From: an uncultured Mycoplasmatota bacterium
GTDB taxonomy: Bacteria > Bacillota_I > Bacilli_A > RF39 > UBA660
DNA: 64,000 bases
Reading direction: 5' to 3'
NCBI GenBank assembly: GCA_900553835.1
Contig: USFF01000001.1
Coordinates: forward strand, 16,750-80,749
The notes below the pieces were generated by a model. The model was not told where the DNA came from. It saw only the letters and a program-made list of their open reading frames with translations, and ran no database searches. The translations under genes were made by a program, and so were the position numbers. Shown here piece after piece: positions 8,213 to 18,273 of this stretch (its first letter is position 1; each line of letters begins with the position of its first letter).

Positions 8213-8752
8213 ATGAATAAGGAAAAATTAATTCAAATAAAAAGAAGATTATTAGCACTAGGTCTAGCAGGTGTAGTGCTTGGTTCAACAGGATGTGCAA
8301 ATGATAAAAGTGAAAATGCAGAGCCAAGTAGAAGTTCTATTTCACAAGGATACTCTAATGTTGAAGACTATTATAAATATGCTGTACAAAATGGAAAAGC
8401 AATAAAACTATATAATAGTGAATATGTGTTTTTACTTTATAATATAGAAACTTATGATGTAGAGGAATATATTTTTAAATGTCCTGTTACATGGTTTGGT
8501 GGAGGAGAATTATATGATTTAGAAACGGAAGAAATGTTAGCATATGGAGATGGAATAGCAACAACTTATAATGGAGATTTTTATAGGTATATAGTAAAAA
8601 ATAATTATCAAGTACGCCTTAATGAAGTTAGTGATTATGTGGAAGGTCACGTTGACAAAGAATATTATTCATTAGATGAAATCAAAGTATTAGAACCACT
8701 TATAGAGAATAGTTTAAAAATTATTAATAAAGCAAAGGTAAATATAAAATAA
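8213..8752 (+). CDS. Putative lipoprotein
   Basis: The N-terminus has KRR, a hydrophobic stretch and a lipobox ending LGSTGC (Cys about residue 28), so it should be lipidated and anchored to the outer face of the membrane. The remaining 150 residues, rich in Tyr and acidic residues, match no family I recognise. TATAAT at 8182-8187 and AAAGGTGG just before the ATG give a normal promoter and ribosome binding site. It is the last gene before IME1 and is followed by a terminator at 8862. Confidence 0.65.
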   Translation: MNKEKLIQIKRRLLALGLAGVVLGSTGCANDKSENAEPSRSSISQGYSNVEDYYKYAVQNGKAIKLYNSEYVFLLYNIETYDVEEYIFKCPVTWFGGGELYDLETEEMLAYGDGIATTYNGDFYRYIVKNNYQVRLNEVSDYVEGHVDKEYYSLDEIKVLEPLIENSLKIINKAKVNIK

Positions 8753-8861
8753 TGTTTTAAAATGATGTAATTTAAGAGTGTTAAAAAATATACAGAGCAA
8801 AATTATTTAATAACCATGCATTATTTTAGAAAAACTACAATTTATTATTTATAATGAATAT

Positions 8862-8898
8862 AAGACTTCAAAATAAAAAAATTAAGAAGTCTTTTTTT
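8862..8898 (+). terminator. Terminator after the lipoprotein gene
   Basis: AAGACTTC and GAAGTCTT pair around an A-rich loop and are followed by T7. The 8753-9035 gap otherwise holds a second GCCCTT/AAGGGC hairpin (8935-8951) and the putative IME1 left end. Confidence 0.75.
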
Positions 8899-8962
8899 TA
8901 TAAATGTACCTAAAATTAAAATAAAAAATAAAAAGCCCTTACAATAAGGGCCTATTAACATT

Positions 8963-8973
8963 ATTTGGAGCGA
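8963..8973. repeat. ATTTGGAGCGA direct repeat, copy 1 (possible left end of IME1)
   Basis: ATTTGGAGCGA occurs here and at 10388-10398, on either side of the AlbA-type gene. The core TGGAGCGAG differs by one base from TGGAGCAAG, which is the 3' end of tRNA-Gly at 18076 read on the plus strand, and it has the same orientation. This is the geometry of an integration duplicate, but only about 9 bp are shared. Confidence 0.4.
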
Positions 8974-9035
8974 GTGTCGTAGGTATCTACAACTTTTTCC
9001 AATATATGAATTGATATACAAATATCAATCTAATA

Positions 9036-10295
9036 TTATTTTAGCATATAATAAGTATTTTTACCAGTGCCTGATTGTATTAAAGTATTATTGCTTATCA
9101 TATTGTTTAAAATATCAATAGCTCTAGTTTTAGATACATCAAGTAATGATTCTACTATTATTCTATTTATTTTATTATTTTTCTTTAAATATTCAATAAT
9201 TTGTTCTTCTTGTGTTAAATTAGTTGGCAGATTTTTGACGTTATCATTTTCAATATAATTCACATTATATAAAGTTACTTTGAATACGTTTTCGGTATCC
9301 AATATTAATGGTTGCTTATCAAAGCCTTTATATGATTCAATGATTCTTCCAATACCAGTTCCGAAACTTTCTACGTATTTTAATCTATAAAATATATTTG
9401 CTAAATTAGGATTTCTTGATTCGGAAACACCATTGTATAAATCTTCCATATTAAGTCCCCTGATTAACCCACCTAAAGATGTAATTTCAAAATGATCATC
9501 AAATAATGATATTAATATACTACCCGTAAAATGATAATCACGATGTATAACAGCATTTAATAAAGATTCTCTAATTGCATATTCTGGATAATCCCTTGTA
9601 TCAATTCTCTCTAAACCTATAATTTTTCCTTTAGTTTTGTTATATAAATCTAAATATTCAAATGTATCATTTACTTGCTTTAGTACTGAACCAGTAAATT
9701 CCTTTCTGTCTTTAAATTCTAATTTGCTATTTCCGTTAAAAATAGCACATTTTATTGAATAAGGACATTCATCTGATAAAAGCAACCCTAAATTAGTATA
9801 TTTATTATTTAAACTAACAATATTTAATGCTTTAAATTTATTATCATTAATTTCTATGTTGTGGTTTTTAAAAATATTTTTCAAATATTCAAAGTGTAAA
9901 TCTTGAACACTTGAAACATTATTTTCAAAAGAATTGCTATTACTTTCTATTAGCATCTTTTTTATAACTTCTTCACTTGCTTGTACTGATGCGTTTCCGT
10001 GTCTTAAATAAACACCTGCCGATTTTAAACCTTTATCAGATAAATAATATGGTTTATTTGGTGCCTCACTAATTTTAACTATAATTATATCTTTGCCTTC
10101 AATTCTTTCTATATATATTTTAGTATAAAGTGTTAAATCTGATTTAATACCTTCACGTATCATTCCGCTTAATGCTTCTAAATCTTTATTAGCATCTTTT
10201 AAGCCAATAACATTTCCGCCATCATCAATGCCAATATAAATAGTTCCATTATTAGTATTAGCGAATGCAACAATTTCTTTTTTTATATAAAAATA
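9036..10295 (-). pseudogene. AlbA_2/Schlafen-type ATP-binding regulator, 5' end lost
   Basis: The frame is open from a TAA at 10296-10298 to 9036, but the only in-frame ATG (10163) falls after the conserved region KKEIVAFANTNNGTIYIGID, DGGNVIGLK. That region is the C-terminal half of an AlbA_2 (Schlafen-like) domain. Downstream, REFTGSVLKQ, ESLLNAVIHRDY, FEITSLGGL and ESFGTGIGRI form the HATPase-like domain found in this family of putative transcriptional regulators, and the end is a winged-helix-like tail. The usual N-terminal E(F/Y)K start is absent. One extra base in the A5 run at about 10289-10293 would open a frame further upstream, but no start codon appears there either. Decayed gene, or a frameshifted one with an unusual start. 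Confidence 0.6.
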
Positions 10296-10310
10296 TTATC
10301 AATTGATTCG

Positions 10311-10325
10311 ACCTCTTTTCGACCA
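10311..10325. repeat. 15-bp direct repeat flanking the AAA_13 gene, copy 1
   Basis: ACCTCTTTTCGACCA is identical to 12643-12657 and in the same orientation. A partial third copy (CTTTTCGACCA) follows at once. In the right-hand copy this sequence supplies the AAA_13 gene's ribosome binding site. Confidence 0.7.
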
Positions 10326-10387
10326 CTTTTCGACCAGCACTGTTTTTTGTATTAAAAAATCAAACTAAAAAGTTCGACTAAATATCA

Positions 10388-10398
10388 ATTTGGAGCGA
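10388..10398. repeat. ATTTGGAGCGA direct repeat, copy 2
   Basis: Identical to 8963-8973. It lies between the decayed AlbA gene and the AAA_13 gene and is followed by TTACCaaaggGGTAA, a small hairpin. Confidence 0.45.
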
Positions 10399-10495
10399 TT
10401 ACCAAAGGGGTAATGCACACTTTCAATAAACAAATTCATTTGTATTTGATGTATTAATTATATCGTATTATTTAAAATATATCAATATATATATC

Positions 10496-12637
10496 TTAAT
10501 TAGTCATATTAGTAAAATGATTAATATCTACGGTCTCAATTTTTCTCATTAAATATTGTGCTGATTTTAAAATTTGTTCTGGATTACGTGCTGATTTATG
10601 GGATAATATGTTACATACATCTAATAATACAGGTATTTGTATATTATCATTATTTGATACTTGGTTAACGTCTTTACATAATGCGATTTTAACATTATTT
10701 ATGTTATCACTTGTAGGGCTAGAATTTGATACTTTGAAAGACATAAATTGTTCTAATATTTTTCTCATAATATTAGGATAATGATATATTTCACAATCAG
10801 TTAAATCATCAGTATTAGTTTTTTTTGAAAACTCATAAATTTCTTTAAAATCATGTTTATATGGTGTTTCTTTAGTTTTTGTTTTTACTAGATAGCTACC
10901 ATTTTCATTTTTCTTGATTTCGTAAAATCTATATGGTGTCTCTTTACCTTCTTTATCGGAATCTTTTTTTCCATAACAGATATTACAGAAATCTTCCCAT
11001 ACATGTGTAAAAATAAATATTTGAGGACACTCTAAATCAACAATTTTCTTAACTAATTCAAGAATGTACATTTTATTCACGTCATCTACACTTGAAATAG
11101 GATCATCAACAATTATTGTTTTAATCTCATCTTTAAATTGTTTTTGTTTATCATCGTTAAATAATTCGTAATAGAAGAACAATAACGCAAGTAAATTATT
11201 TTCACCTTCACTTATGTCATCTAATAATAGAGGAATATTATCATTTCTATGCTTAATAACATAGTTTTTTTCAACTATATCTAAATAAAAATCTATACCT
11301 AATTGTAAAAGAAGTTCATTTATATAATTAGCAAAATCGCTAGTAGTAGATTTGCTGTTTTTAAGTTTTGAAATTTGTATTAATAATTTTTGATTATTTT
11401 TTTCTGTTTCATGTAAAATTTTTGTTTTTTCTTCTTTTTCAGTTATTAATGTTTTTATTAGAGAATTATTTGATATTTCTAATGCAATAGCACCTTTAAT
11501 TAAAATATTACTTTTTTCTATTTTAGAATTTAATGTTAAAATTTTATTGTTTTTCTCATTATTAATATTAGCGAAAGCATTTGAAATATTTGTCATTATA
11601 TCAATAATAGTTTCTTTATCAAATTGATATGTATTAGTCATATTTTTAATTTTTAAATCACTAATATCAACATAATTTTCTAGTTTGTCTATATTTTCTA
11701 TTACTATATCATAAATATCATCAACACTGTCTCCAACCATATTTGAAACAATCTGTCCATTATATAGTATTGCTTCTTTAGTATTAATAATATTTTTTAA
11801 TTTATCTATAAAAAATTCTAATTTTTGTAAATCTTGTTGTTTTCTATCTTCTAAATATTTTTGTGTTTTTTCTTCTATTTCCTTCATATTTAAATTTCCA
11901 CCACAAAATTTACAATAAACCGAGTTTTCTTTTTTGTGTATTTCTAAACCTTCTTTAAGCCATTCTATTATTTTTGTTGATGGTATTTCTTCAGCATTAT
12001 ATTCTGTTGACATGATGTCGTATATAGAATTAATTTCTTCCTCATTTATAACATTAACATCAGTAATTTTTAAAGTTTGTAGTGCTAATAAATCTTTTTC
12101 ATATTCTGAAGCATCTTTAAAATTAGTTAATTCATCTTTAGTAACCAATTTAAGTGCAGGTTGTAAATCTTTTTTATATGCTTCAATTAATTCTTCTATG
12201 TTATTTGCAACTTTCTTTTTTATTGACGAATTTCCTTTTTTTGAATTAAATATATTTGAAATTTCATTATTTATTTTATCTTCAGCATCGTTAATATCCT
12301 TTGTTATTGTTAAAGTATCTTTTATTTCTTTTTCTTTTTCTAAAATTTCTTTTTCTACATCAACATCTTTTGCTCCAAAGGTAGCCACAATACCTTTTAG
12401 TCCATTATTATTTTCTAAAAGTAAGTTATTTTTTATATAGTCTTTATTATAAAATCTATAGTTTGCATCTGTATTTTCAGAATCCTTTAAAAATTCATTA
12501 ATAATTCCCTTTGATAAAGCTGTCTTTCCTTTGCCATTATATCCAAAAAATATATTTTTCTTTTTGAACTTATCTATTGAAGGACCAGTATAATTTTTAA
12601 ATGATTTATAATTATAGTTATTAATTGTTTCTAACAT
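10496..12637 (-). CDS. AAA_13 family SMC-like ATPase (RloC/PrrC-like anticodon nuclease candidate)
   Basis: 713 residues from ATG 12637, chosen over 12658 because AGAGGTG lies 5 nt upstream and the N-terminus MLETINNYNYKSFKNYTG is the natural one. Walker A is FGYNGKGKTALS (32-42). Long coiled coils flank a CKFCGG zinc-hook-like motif (about 244). The second half has the signature DISEGENN (about 473), Walker B TIIVDDPISSVDD (about 510) and FIFTHVWEDF. The C-terminus has YPNIMRKILEQFMSFK, in which R and E are spaced RxxxE, and a later SHKS. Anticodon nucleases PrrC and RloC combine this ATPase with an Arg-Glu-His catalytic set, and RloC also has a zinc hook. The ATPase class is clear; nuclease activity is inference. 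It is cargo of IME1 and a plausible phage-defence gene. Confidence 0.75.
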   Translation of the reverse strand: MLETINNYNYKSFKNYTGPSIDKFKKKNIFFGYNGKGKTALSKGIINEFLKDSENTDANYRFYNKDYIKNNLLLENNNGLKGIVATFGAKDVDVEKEILEKEKEIKDTLTITKDINDAEDKINNEISNIFNSKKGNSSIKKKVANNIEELIEAYKKDLQPALKLVTKDELTNFKDASEYEKDLLALQTLKITDVNVINEEEINSIYDIMSTEYNAEEIPSTKIIEWLKEGLEIHKKENSVYCKFCGGNLNMKEIEEKTQKYLEDRKQQDLQKLEFFIDKLKNIINTKEAILYNGQIVSNMVGDSVDDIYDIVIENIDKLENYVDISDLKIKNMTNTYQFDKETIIDIMTNISNAFANINNEKNNKILTLNSKIEKSNILIKGAIALEISNNSLIKTLITEKEEKTKILHETEKNNQKLLIQISKLKNSKSTTSDFANYINELLLQLGIDFYLDIVEKNYVIKHRNDNIPLLLDDISEGENNLLALLFFYYELFNDDKQKQFKDEIKTIIVDDPISSVDDVNKMYILELVKKIVDLECPQIFIFTHVWEDFCNICYGKKDSDKEGKETPYRFYEIKKNENGSYLVKTKTKETPYKHDFKEIYEFSKKTNTDDLTDCEIYHYPNIMRKILEQFMSFKVSNSSPTSDNINNVKIALCKDVNQVSNNDNIQIPVLLDVCNILSHKSARNPEQILKSAQYLMRKIETVDINHFTNMTN

Positions 12638-12642
12638 AAAAC

Positions 12643-12657
12643 ACCTCTTTTCGACCA
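12643..12657. repeat. 15-bp direct repeat flanking the AAA_13 gene, copy 2
   Basis: ACCTCTTTTCGACCA, identical to 10311-10325, 2.3 kb away. On the minus strand it includes AGAGGT, the Shine-Dalgarno of the AAA_13 gene. Confidence 0.7.
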
Positions 12658-12776
12658 TTTATTATACCATGTTTTTTATGTTTTTTCTTAGTTATATAGC
12701 TGTATAAACGAAAATTTAATTGTGTAATTAGTAATTTTTTTAAAAATATGTTATAATTAAGACAAGAGGTGAAAAA

Positions 12777-13487
12777 ATGTTAAAAGATATGTATGATGAA
12801 AGAGGAATTTTAAAACCAGAATACACAATGACAGAATCAGAAAGAAAAGCACAATTATTTAATAATAATAAGTTAATACTTCCAGATTATATGAATGAAC
12901 CACAACCAAAAGTAGATGTGCAATCTTTAATGATTAAAGAAAAATTAAATAAAAGCTTAAAACAAATGCAAGAAGATGTTTTGAAAAATAAAATATCTTT
13001 AAAGAAATTTGAGAAATATTATACTTTAATTAAAAATGGAGTTGCAACTGGACTTTTAGATAATGCCTTAACTTATGCTTTAACTTTATCAGATGCAGTA
13101 GTTTTAACTATGTTAACAGACAATGATGAGGAAAAATATTATACATACATGAAAGATTTAGAAGATATTATTGCAAATGAAATTCGTAAATCATTAGGAG
13201 CTGATGTACTAATATTAGAAAATCGTTTAAATGGAATGTTGAAAACAATAAATCAATATGTTGTGACATTAAAACAATATTATGCTTTTTGTGAGACTTT
13301 GCAATATGCAATGATGGCAAAAATTGAAGGTATAAATTATTTGGAATGTGCAAAAGCTTTGCAAAATGCAAAAATAGAATCACCTAAAGCGTATGATGAG
13401 TACATTAAATTACATAATTTTAAAAAGAAAATAGCATCAATTGTATCACAATTAGAACAACCTGAAAAAGGTAAATCAAGAAAATAA
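12777..13487 (+). CDS. IME1 hypothetical protein, helical
   Basis: 236 residues, mostly helical and charged, with hydrophobic stretches near 85-105 and 150-180 too amphipathic to be confident membrane spans. I recognise no family. ATG 12777 follows AGAGGTGAAAAA, with TTATAATT as -10 at about 12751. It is convergent with the relaxase gene and divergent from AAA_13. Its position beside mob matches the plus-strand ORF at 29140 in IME2, although the sequences are not visibly similar. An accessory transfer or replication role is possible. Confidence 0.6.
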   Translation: MLKDMYDERGILKPEYTMTESERKAQLFNNNKLILPDYMNEPQPKVDVQSLMIKEKLNKSLKQMQEDVLKNKISLKKFEKYYTLIKNGVATGLLDNALTYALTLSDAVVLTMLTDNDEEKYYTYMKDLEDIIANEIRKSLGADVLILENRLNGMLKTINQYVVTLKQYYAFCETLQYAMMAKIEGINYLECAKALQNAKIESPKAYDEYIKLHNFKKKIASIVSQLEQPEKGKSRK

Positions 13488-13507
13488 ATATAGATGGTTA
13501 TGAATAA

Positions 13508-14944
13508 TTATAGTTCGTAATCATCTTCTTTTTTCGTTTCATAATAATCAAAATCCGTTTCATTTTCTAGTTTTTGAATAGATGTTGTAATATATTCTTT
13601 ATCTTCATCACTGAAGATTTCATTATTTGACATATCAATTATAACGTCGCCATAAATTGAATCTTTTTCTTTATTGCTATATAATTTTTTAATAAGAAAA
13701 TCTAATAATTTTTTCCATGCTTCTTTTAGTTTTTCAATAATTTCATTTAAGGTAGATATTGTAGAATTTAATGTTTCTATATCAAGTTTTAATCCTTCAA
13801 TCTTTTTTTGTTTTTTCTGGATAGTATTATCTTTATCTTTTATGCTAGATTCTAATTCTTGAATTTTCTCATCTTTTTCATCAATAGTATCTTCTAATTC
13901 ATCAATTTGGTTATAATGATTATTTAAAGCATTTTCAAAATTTTCCATAAGATTTGTAAGGTCATTAACACTTTTAATTTCATTAACATTACTATCAACA
14001 TTTTCTATATATTCATTAATGGTATTGATATCATTATCACTGATTAGATAATTATTTTTAATAAGTTTTGTGGGTTTTAAATTATTAACAATTTCTTTGA
14101 CTTGCTTAGATTTTTCTAAAGTTTTCTTTGTTGATTCATTAACTTTTTCTAATCTTTGTTTATTTTTATCAGCTTGTCTTTTTAGTTTGCCATATTTTTT
14201 ATCCATATCTCTAGACGCAATATCATACCCACGACCATCTTCTTTATTTTCTAATTGTTTATTGGTATTATAAATTTTATTAAAACTATTTATACAATTA
14301 AGTCTCATAGCATCTTGTATCATTCTTAGAGAATCTTTTGTAAATATGGTGGATTTGCCAACTTGTTTTTCCATACCATTTTTATTTCCATTTTTAACAG
14401 GAACTCCAACAATATGAAGATGTGGACTCGATTCATCATAATGGATCGTAGCATTTGCTATTTTAAAAGACGGAGCAACTCTTTCTAATTCATTGATTTG
14501 TTCTATGAAAACACCAGTCATTTTTCTTCTGTATTTTTCAGTTTTTCTCTTCCAAAAAGACATTTTTCCAAGTTCAATAATAATCTCACAAGCTAAATCA
14601 GTTTTCTCATTTTTAGAAATGTGTTCAAAATAATTTTCAATTTTTCTATCATTTCTAGTTTGATTTTCATTGTATTTAATTCTTGCATCATCAAATTCTT
14701 TTATGTATAAATTTACTACATCTTTATACAAATCATTTGTTCCGCGGAGTATTTCTATTTTCTCTTGATTATTATCATATTTTCTTAAATTATGATTATT
14801 TGCTCTTGATAGTTGATTAGCATTTTGAATAGCATTATTATTAAATACTTTATCTACAACTTTACCATCTTTAATAGTTTGTCTAGATTTTTTACTTTTG
14901 TTTTTATCATTTCCTATATGAAATGAATAAGATAATTTGCCCAA
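13508..14944 (-). CDS. mobV: MobV-like (Mob/Pre) relaxase of IME1
   Basis: 478 residues. ATIHYDESSPHLHIVGVPV carries the HxDE...PHxH metal-binding motif (His168, Asp170, Glu171, His175, His177) of Mob_Pre relaxases (PF01076), which nick oriT and start conjugative transfer. The second half is coiled coil. The N-terminus MGKLSYSFHIGN differs from the canonical SYAIFR start seen in the IME2 relaxase, so the two are distant relatives. AGGAGGAAA precedes the ATG. No type IV secretion genes are in the element, so transfer would need a helper. Confidence 0.85.
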   Translation of the reverse strand: MGKLSYSFHIGNDKNKSKKSRQTIKDGKVVDKVFNNNAIQNANQLSRANNHNLRKYDNNQEKIEILRGTNDLYKDVVNLYIKEFDDARIKYNENQTRNDRKIENYFEHISKNEKTDLACEIIIELGKMSFWKRKTEKYRRKMTGVFIEQINELERVAPSFKIANATIHYDESSPHLHIVGVPVKNGNKNGMEKQVGKSTIFTKDSLRMIQDAMRLNCINSFNKIYNTNKQLENKEDGRGYDIASRDMDKKYGKLKRQADKNKQRLEKVNESTKKTLEKSKQVKEIVNNLKPTKLIKNNYLISDNDINTINEYIENVDSNVNEIKSVNDLTNLMENFENALNNHYNQIDELEDTIDEKDEKIQELESSIKDKDNTIQKKQKKIEGLKLDIETLNSTISTLNEIIEKLKEAWKKLLDFLIKKLYSNKEKDSIYGDVIIDMSNNEIFSDEDKEYITTSIQKLENETDFDYYETKKEDDYEL

Positions 14945-15036
14945 AAATTTCCTCCTTTCTGCTAGGTTTATTTTAGAGATATTTTTGATATTATACTCAC
15001 TATTTGGGAGTAGAATTTCAATGTCAAAATTTCTAA

Positions 15037-15076
15037 CTCCCTATATATTTTGACGTACTACATCAAAATATGGGAG
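15037..15076. other. oriT-like interrupted palindrome upstream of the relaxase gene
   Basis: CTCCCTATATATTTTGA (15037-15053) and TCAAAATATGGGAG (15063-15076) form a 14-bp stem with a 3-nt bulge and a 9-nt loop. Another GGGAG at 15006-15010 adds a nested alternative pairing. It lies about 95 bp upstream of the MobV start, where oriT of mobilizable elements is usually found. The rest of the 14945-15362 gap is non-coding as far as I can see. Confidence 0.45.
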
Positions 15077-15362
15077 CTAAGGTTAAAGCCACCTTAGAAT
15101 CCGCTTGTCTTATTCGTAATATTCCAAAACGATGTAATGGAATACAACTACATAAGACTAACGATAAATAACAAATACTATTTATTATTTATCTTTTGAA
15201 AATTATTCAAATATTGCAAACTAGGTAAGCAATTATTTTCATAATTTTGTTATACAAACTATCGCCACTTTCATGAGTAAACTCACAAAATGTGCCACGT
15301 TTGTTATTACTTTTTTTAGAAAAAAGTAAACGAAAAACTTTGAAATTTTGCCATCTCAAAGT

Positions 15363-15509
15363 CTATTCTTCTTCTTTTTCTTTATATTCTAATAATAAAT
15401 TATTACATTGTTGTTCTATTATTTTTGGTATAAATTCTTTAACTGCTTCTTTATCATTATTAAAATATTCTAATAATTGTGGTATTAAAAATTTAAAAAA
15501 ATAATTTAT
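15363..15509 (-). CDS. Small IME1 ORF, possible non-AUG start
   Basis: An open frame reads NYFFKFLIPQLLEYFNNDKE then AVKEFIPKIIEQQCNNLLLEYKEKEEE and a TAG. AAGGGGGTGAT is a strong Shine-Dalgarno on the minus strand, but no ATG, GTG or TTG follows in this frame; the best placed codon is ATA (15507-15509). The amphipathic helical sequence looks like real protein. Either ATA is used as a start, as AUU is in infC, or the ATG has mutated. It lies just downstream of the recombinase gene on the same strand. Confidence 0.4.
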   Translation of the reverse strand: MNYFFKFLIPQLLEYFNNDKEAVKEFIPKIIEQQCNNLLLEYKEKEEE

Positions 15510-15547
15510 ATTATCACCCCCTTAACCAATAAAAAAATTGAGATAGT

Positions 15548-17311
<1,764 letters not shown>

Positions 17312-17322
17312 TTAAAATGCAA

Positions 17323-17354
17323 CAAAAAACACAAGAGAGATTTCCCTTGTGTTT
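17323..17354 (-). terminator. Terminator/attenuator upstream of the IME1 recombinase
   Basis: On the minus strand AAACACAAG and CTTGTGTTT pair (9 bp) and are followed by T6, 40 nt before the recombinase ATG. It either ends the small upstream gene or attenuates recombinase expression. IME2 has the same arrangement at 32999-33050. Confidence 0.6.
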
Positions 17355-17365
17355 AACAGATTATT

Positions 17366-17505
17366 CGCTAGTAAATTATCTAATTTTTACCTAGCATACA
17401 CTATTTTATATGAAGTCGGTGCTAAAATCAATAGCGATTTTTGTTGCCTTTTTAGTGGTATTTTTAGTTGTGTGAAAATTAGTATTTTTCCTTTGTTTAC
17501 TAGCG
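17366..17505 (-). promoter_or_regulatory. Possible structured leader or attachment region before the IME1 recombinase
   Basis: CGCTAGTAAA (17366-17375) and TTTACTAGCG (17496-17505) are perfect 10-bp inverted repeats closing a 120-nt region that ends at the attenuator. No ORF is visible in 17285-17619. A long-range leader stem, or recombinase binding sites (att sites of large serine integrases often lie just upstream of the gene), would both explain it. Confidence 0.3.
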
Positions 17506-17619
17506 TTTTCTCATAAAATAAACTTACAATACAACTATATCATCAGAAAAAAGAATTGTCTAGATAACTGTCAGTATAAATTTAGTCTACTTTTTGTCTA
17601 CTTTTAGTATAATAATAGT

Positions 17620-17910
17620 CTATGATTTATTCATATTATTTAAAATATTAATAAATTTAGTAAAAGAAATAATTACATTATGATTAGGTAAATAAATCTT
17701 TTCATTATCATTGTAGAGTAGAGCAATTAATACATTATTGGAATTAGTTATTATAATTTTATGTGGTTCTTGTACACTAAGATTAGTTTTATCAAATTTA
17801 ACAATATGACCAGATATAAATTCTATATTAAGATTTGTTGTACTAACTTTCATTTTTAGTTTATTTTGTATTTCACTTGGGAAATCTAAAGATTCTATGG
17901 TCGTTTTCAT
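17620..17910 (-). CDS. Small IME1 protein next to the recombinase
   Basis: 96 residues from ATG 17910, chosen because AAAGGAG lies 11 nt upstream; a longer start at 17937 has no ribosome binding site. The protein alternates beta strands (IEFISGHIVKF, KIIITNSNNVLIALLY) and has no recognised family. A small gene in the same place in IME2 (33189-33458) has a similar size and strand pattern. Position suggests a recombination directionality factor or regulator, which is inference only. Confidence 0.55.
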   Translation of the reverse strand: MKTTIESLDFPSEIQNKLKMKVSTTNLNIEFISGHIVKFDKTNLSVQEPHKIIITNSNNVLIALLYNDNEKIYLPNHNVIISFTKFINILNNMNKS

Positions 17911-18004
17911 AATTAATTCATCAACTCCTTTACACAATGAAAAAAGCCCATAATATCAAATACTATGAACTTGTTTATTTTATCTAAATTAATCTATATA
18001 CTTT

Positions 18005-18021
18005 CCAAGCTGAGACGGGGG
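18005..18021 (+). repeat. Inverted fragment resembling the tRNA-Gly 3' half
   Basis: CCAAGCTGAGACGGGGG matches the anticodon-arm/variable/T-stem segment of tRNA-Gly (CCAAGGCTGAGACGTGGG) with two differences but lies on the opposite strand, so it forms an inverted repeat with 18099-18111. It is also the loop of a local ACTTTCC/GGAAAGT hairpin (18000-18026). Confidence 0.45.
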
Positions 18022-18029
18022 AAAGTAAT

Positions 18030-18059
18030 AAAAAAAACCACACACTCATATAAAGTGTG
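18030..18059 (-). terminator. Terminator of tRNA-Gly
   Basis: On the minus strand CACACT and AGTGTG pair and are followed by TGG and T8, 17 nt beyond the tRNA 3' end. Confidence 0.7.
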
Positions 18060-18075
18060 CGAGTATTAACCTCAA

Positions 18076-18150
18076 TGGAGCAAGCGATGGGAATCGAACC
18101 CACGTCTCAGCCTTGGCAAGGCCACGTACTAGCCGTTGTACTACGCCTGC
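18076..18150 (-). tRNA. tRNA-Gly(GCC)
   Basis: The minus strand folds as a cloverleaf: acceptor GCAGGCG/CGCTTGC, anticodon loop TTGCCAA with anticodon GCC, T loop GTTCGAT, and an encoded CCA end. Its 3' end faces IME1, the usual geometry for integration at a tRNA gene. Confidence 0.95.
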
Positions 18151-18273
18151 ATGCATATATATAATAACATACTTTAATATAAAAAATCAAGTGTAATATT
18201 TATGTAAAGTTTCACTAAAAAACTTTACATAATAAACAAACTATAGTAATATGGTTTTAGAGGGTAAGAGATT

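Noticed and set aside
12637..12658. Start of the AAA_13 gene at ATG 12658
   Set aside because: Those seven codons are the Shine-Dalgarno and direct repeat; ATG 12637 has AGAGGTG at proper distance.
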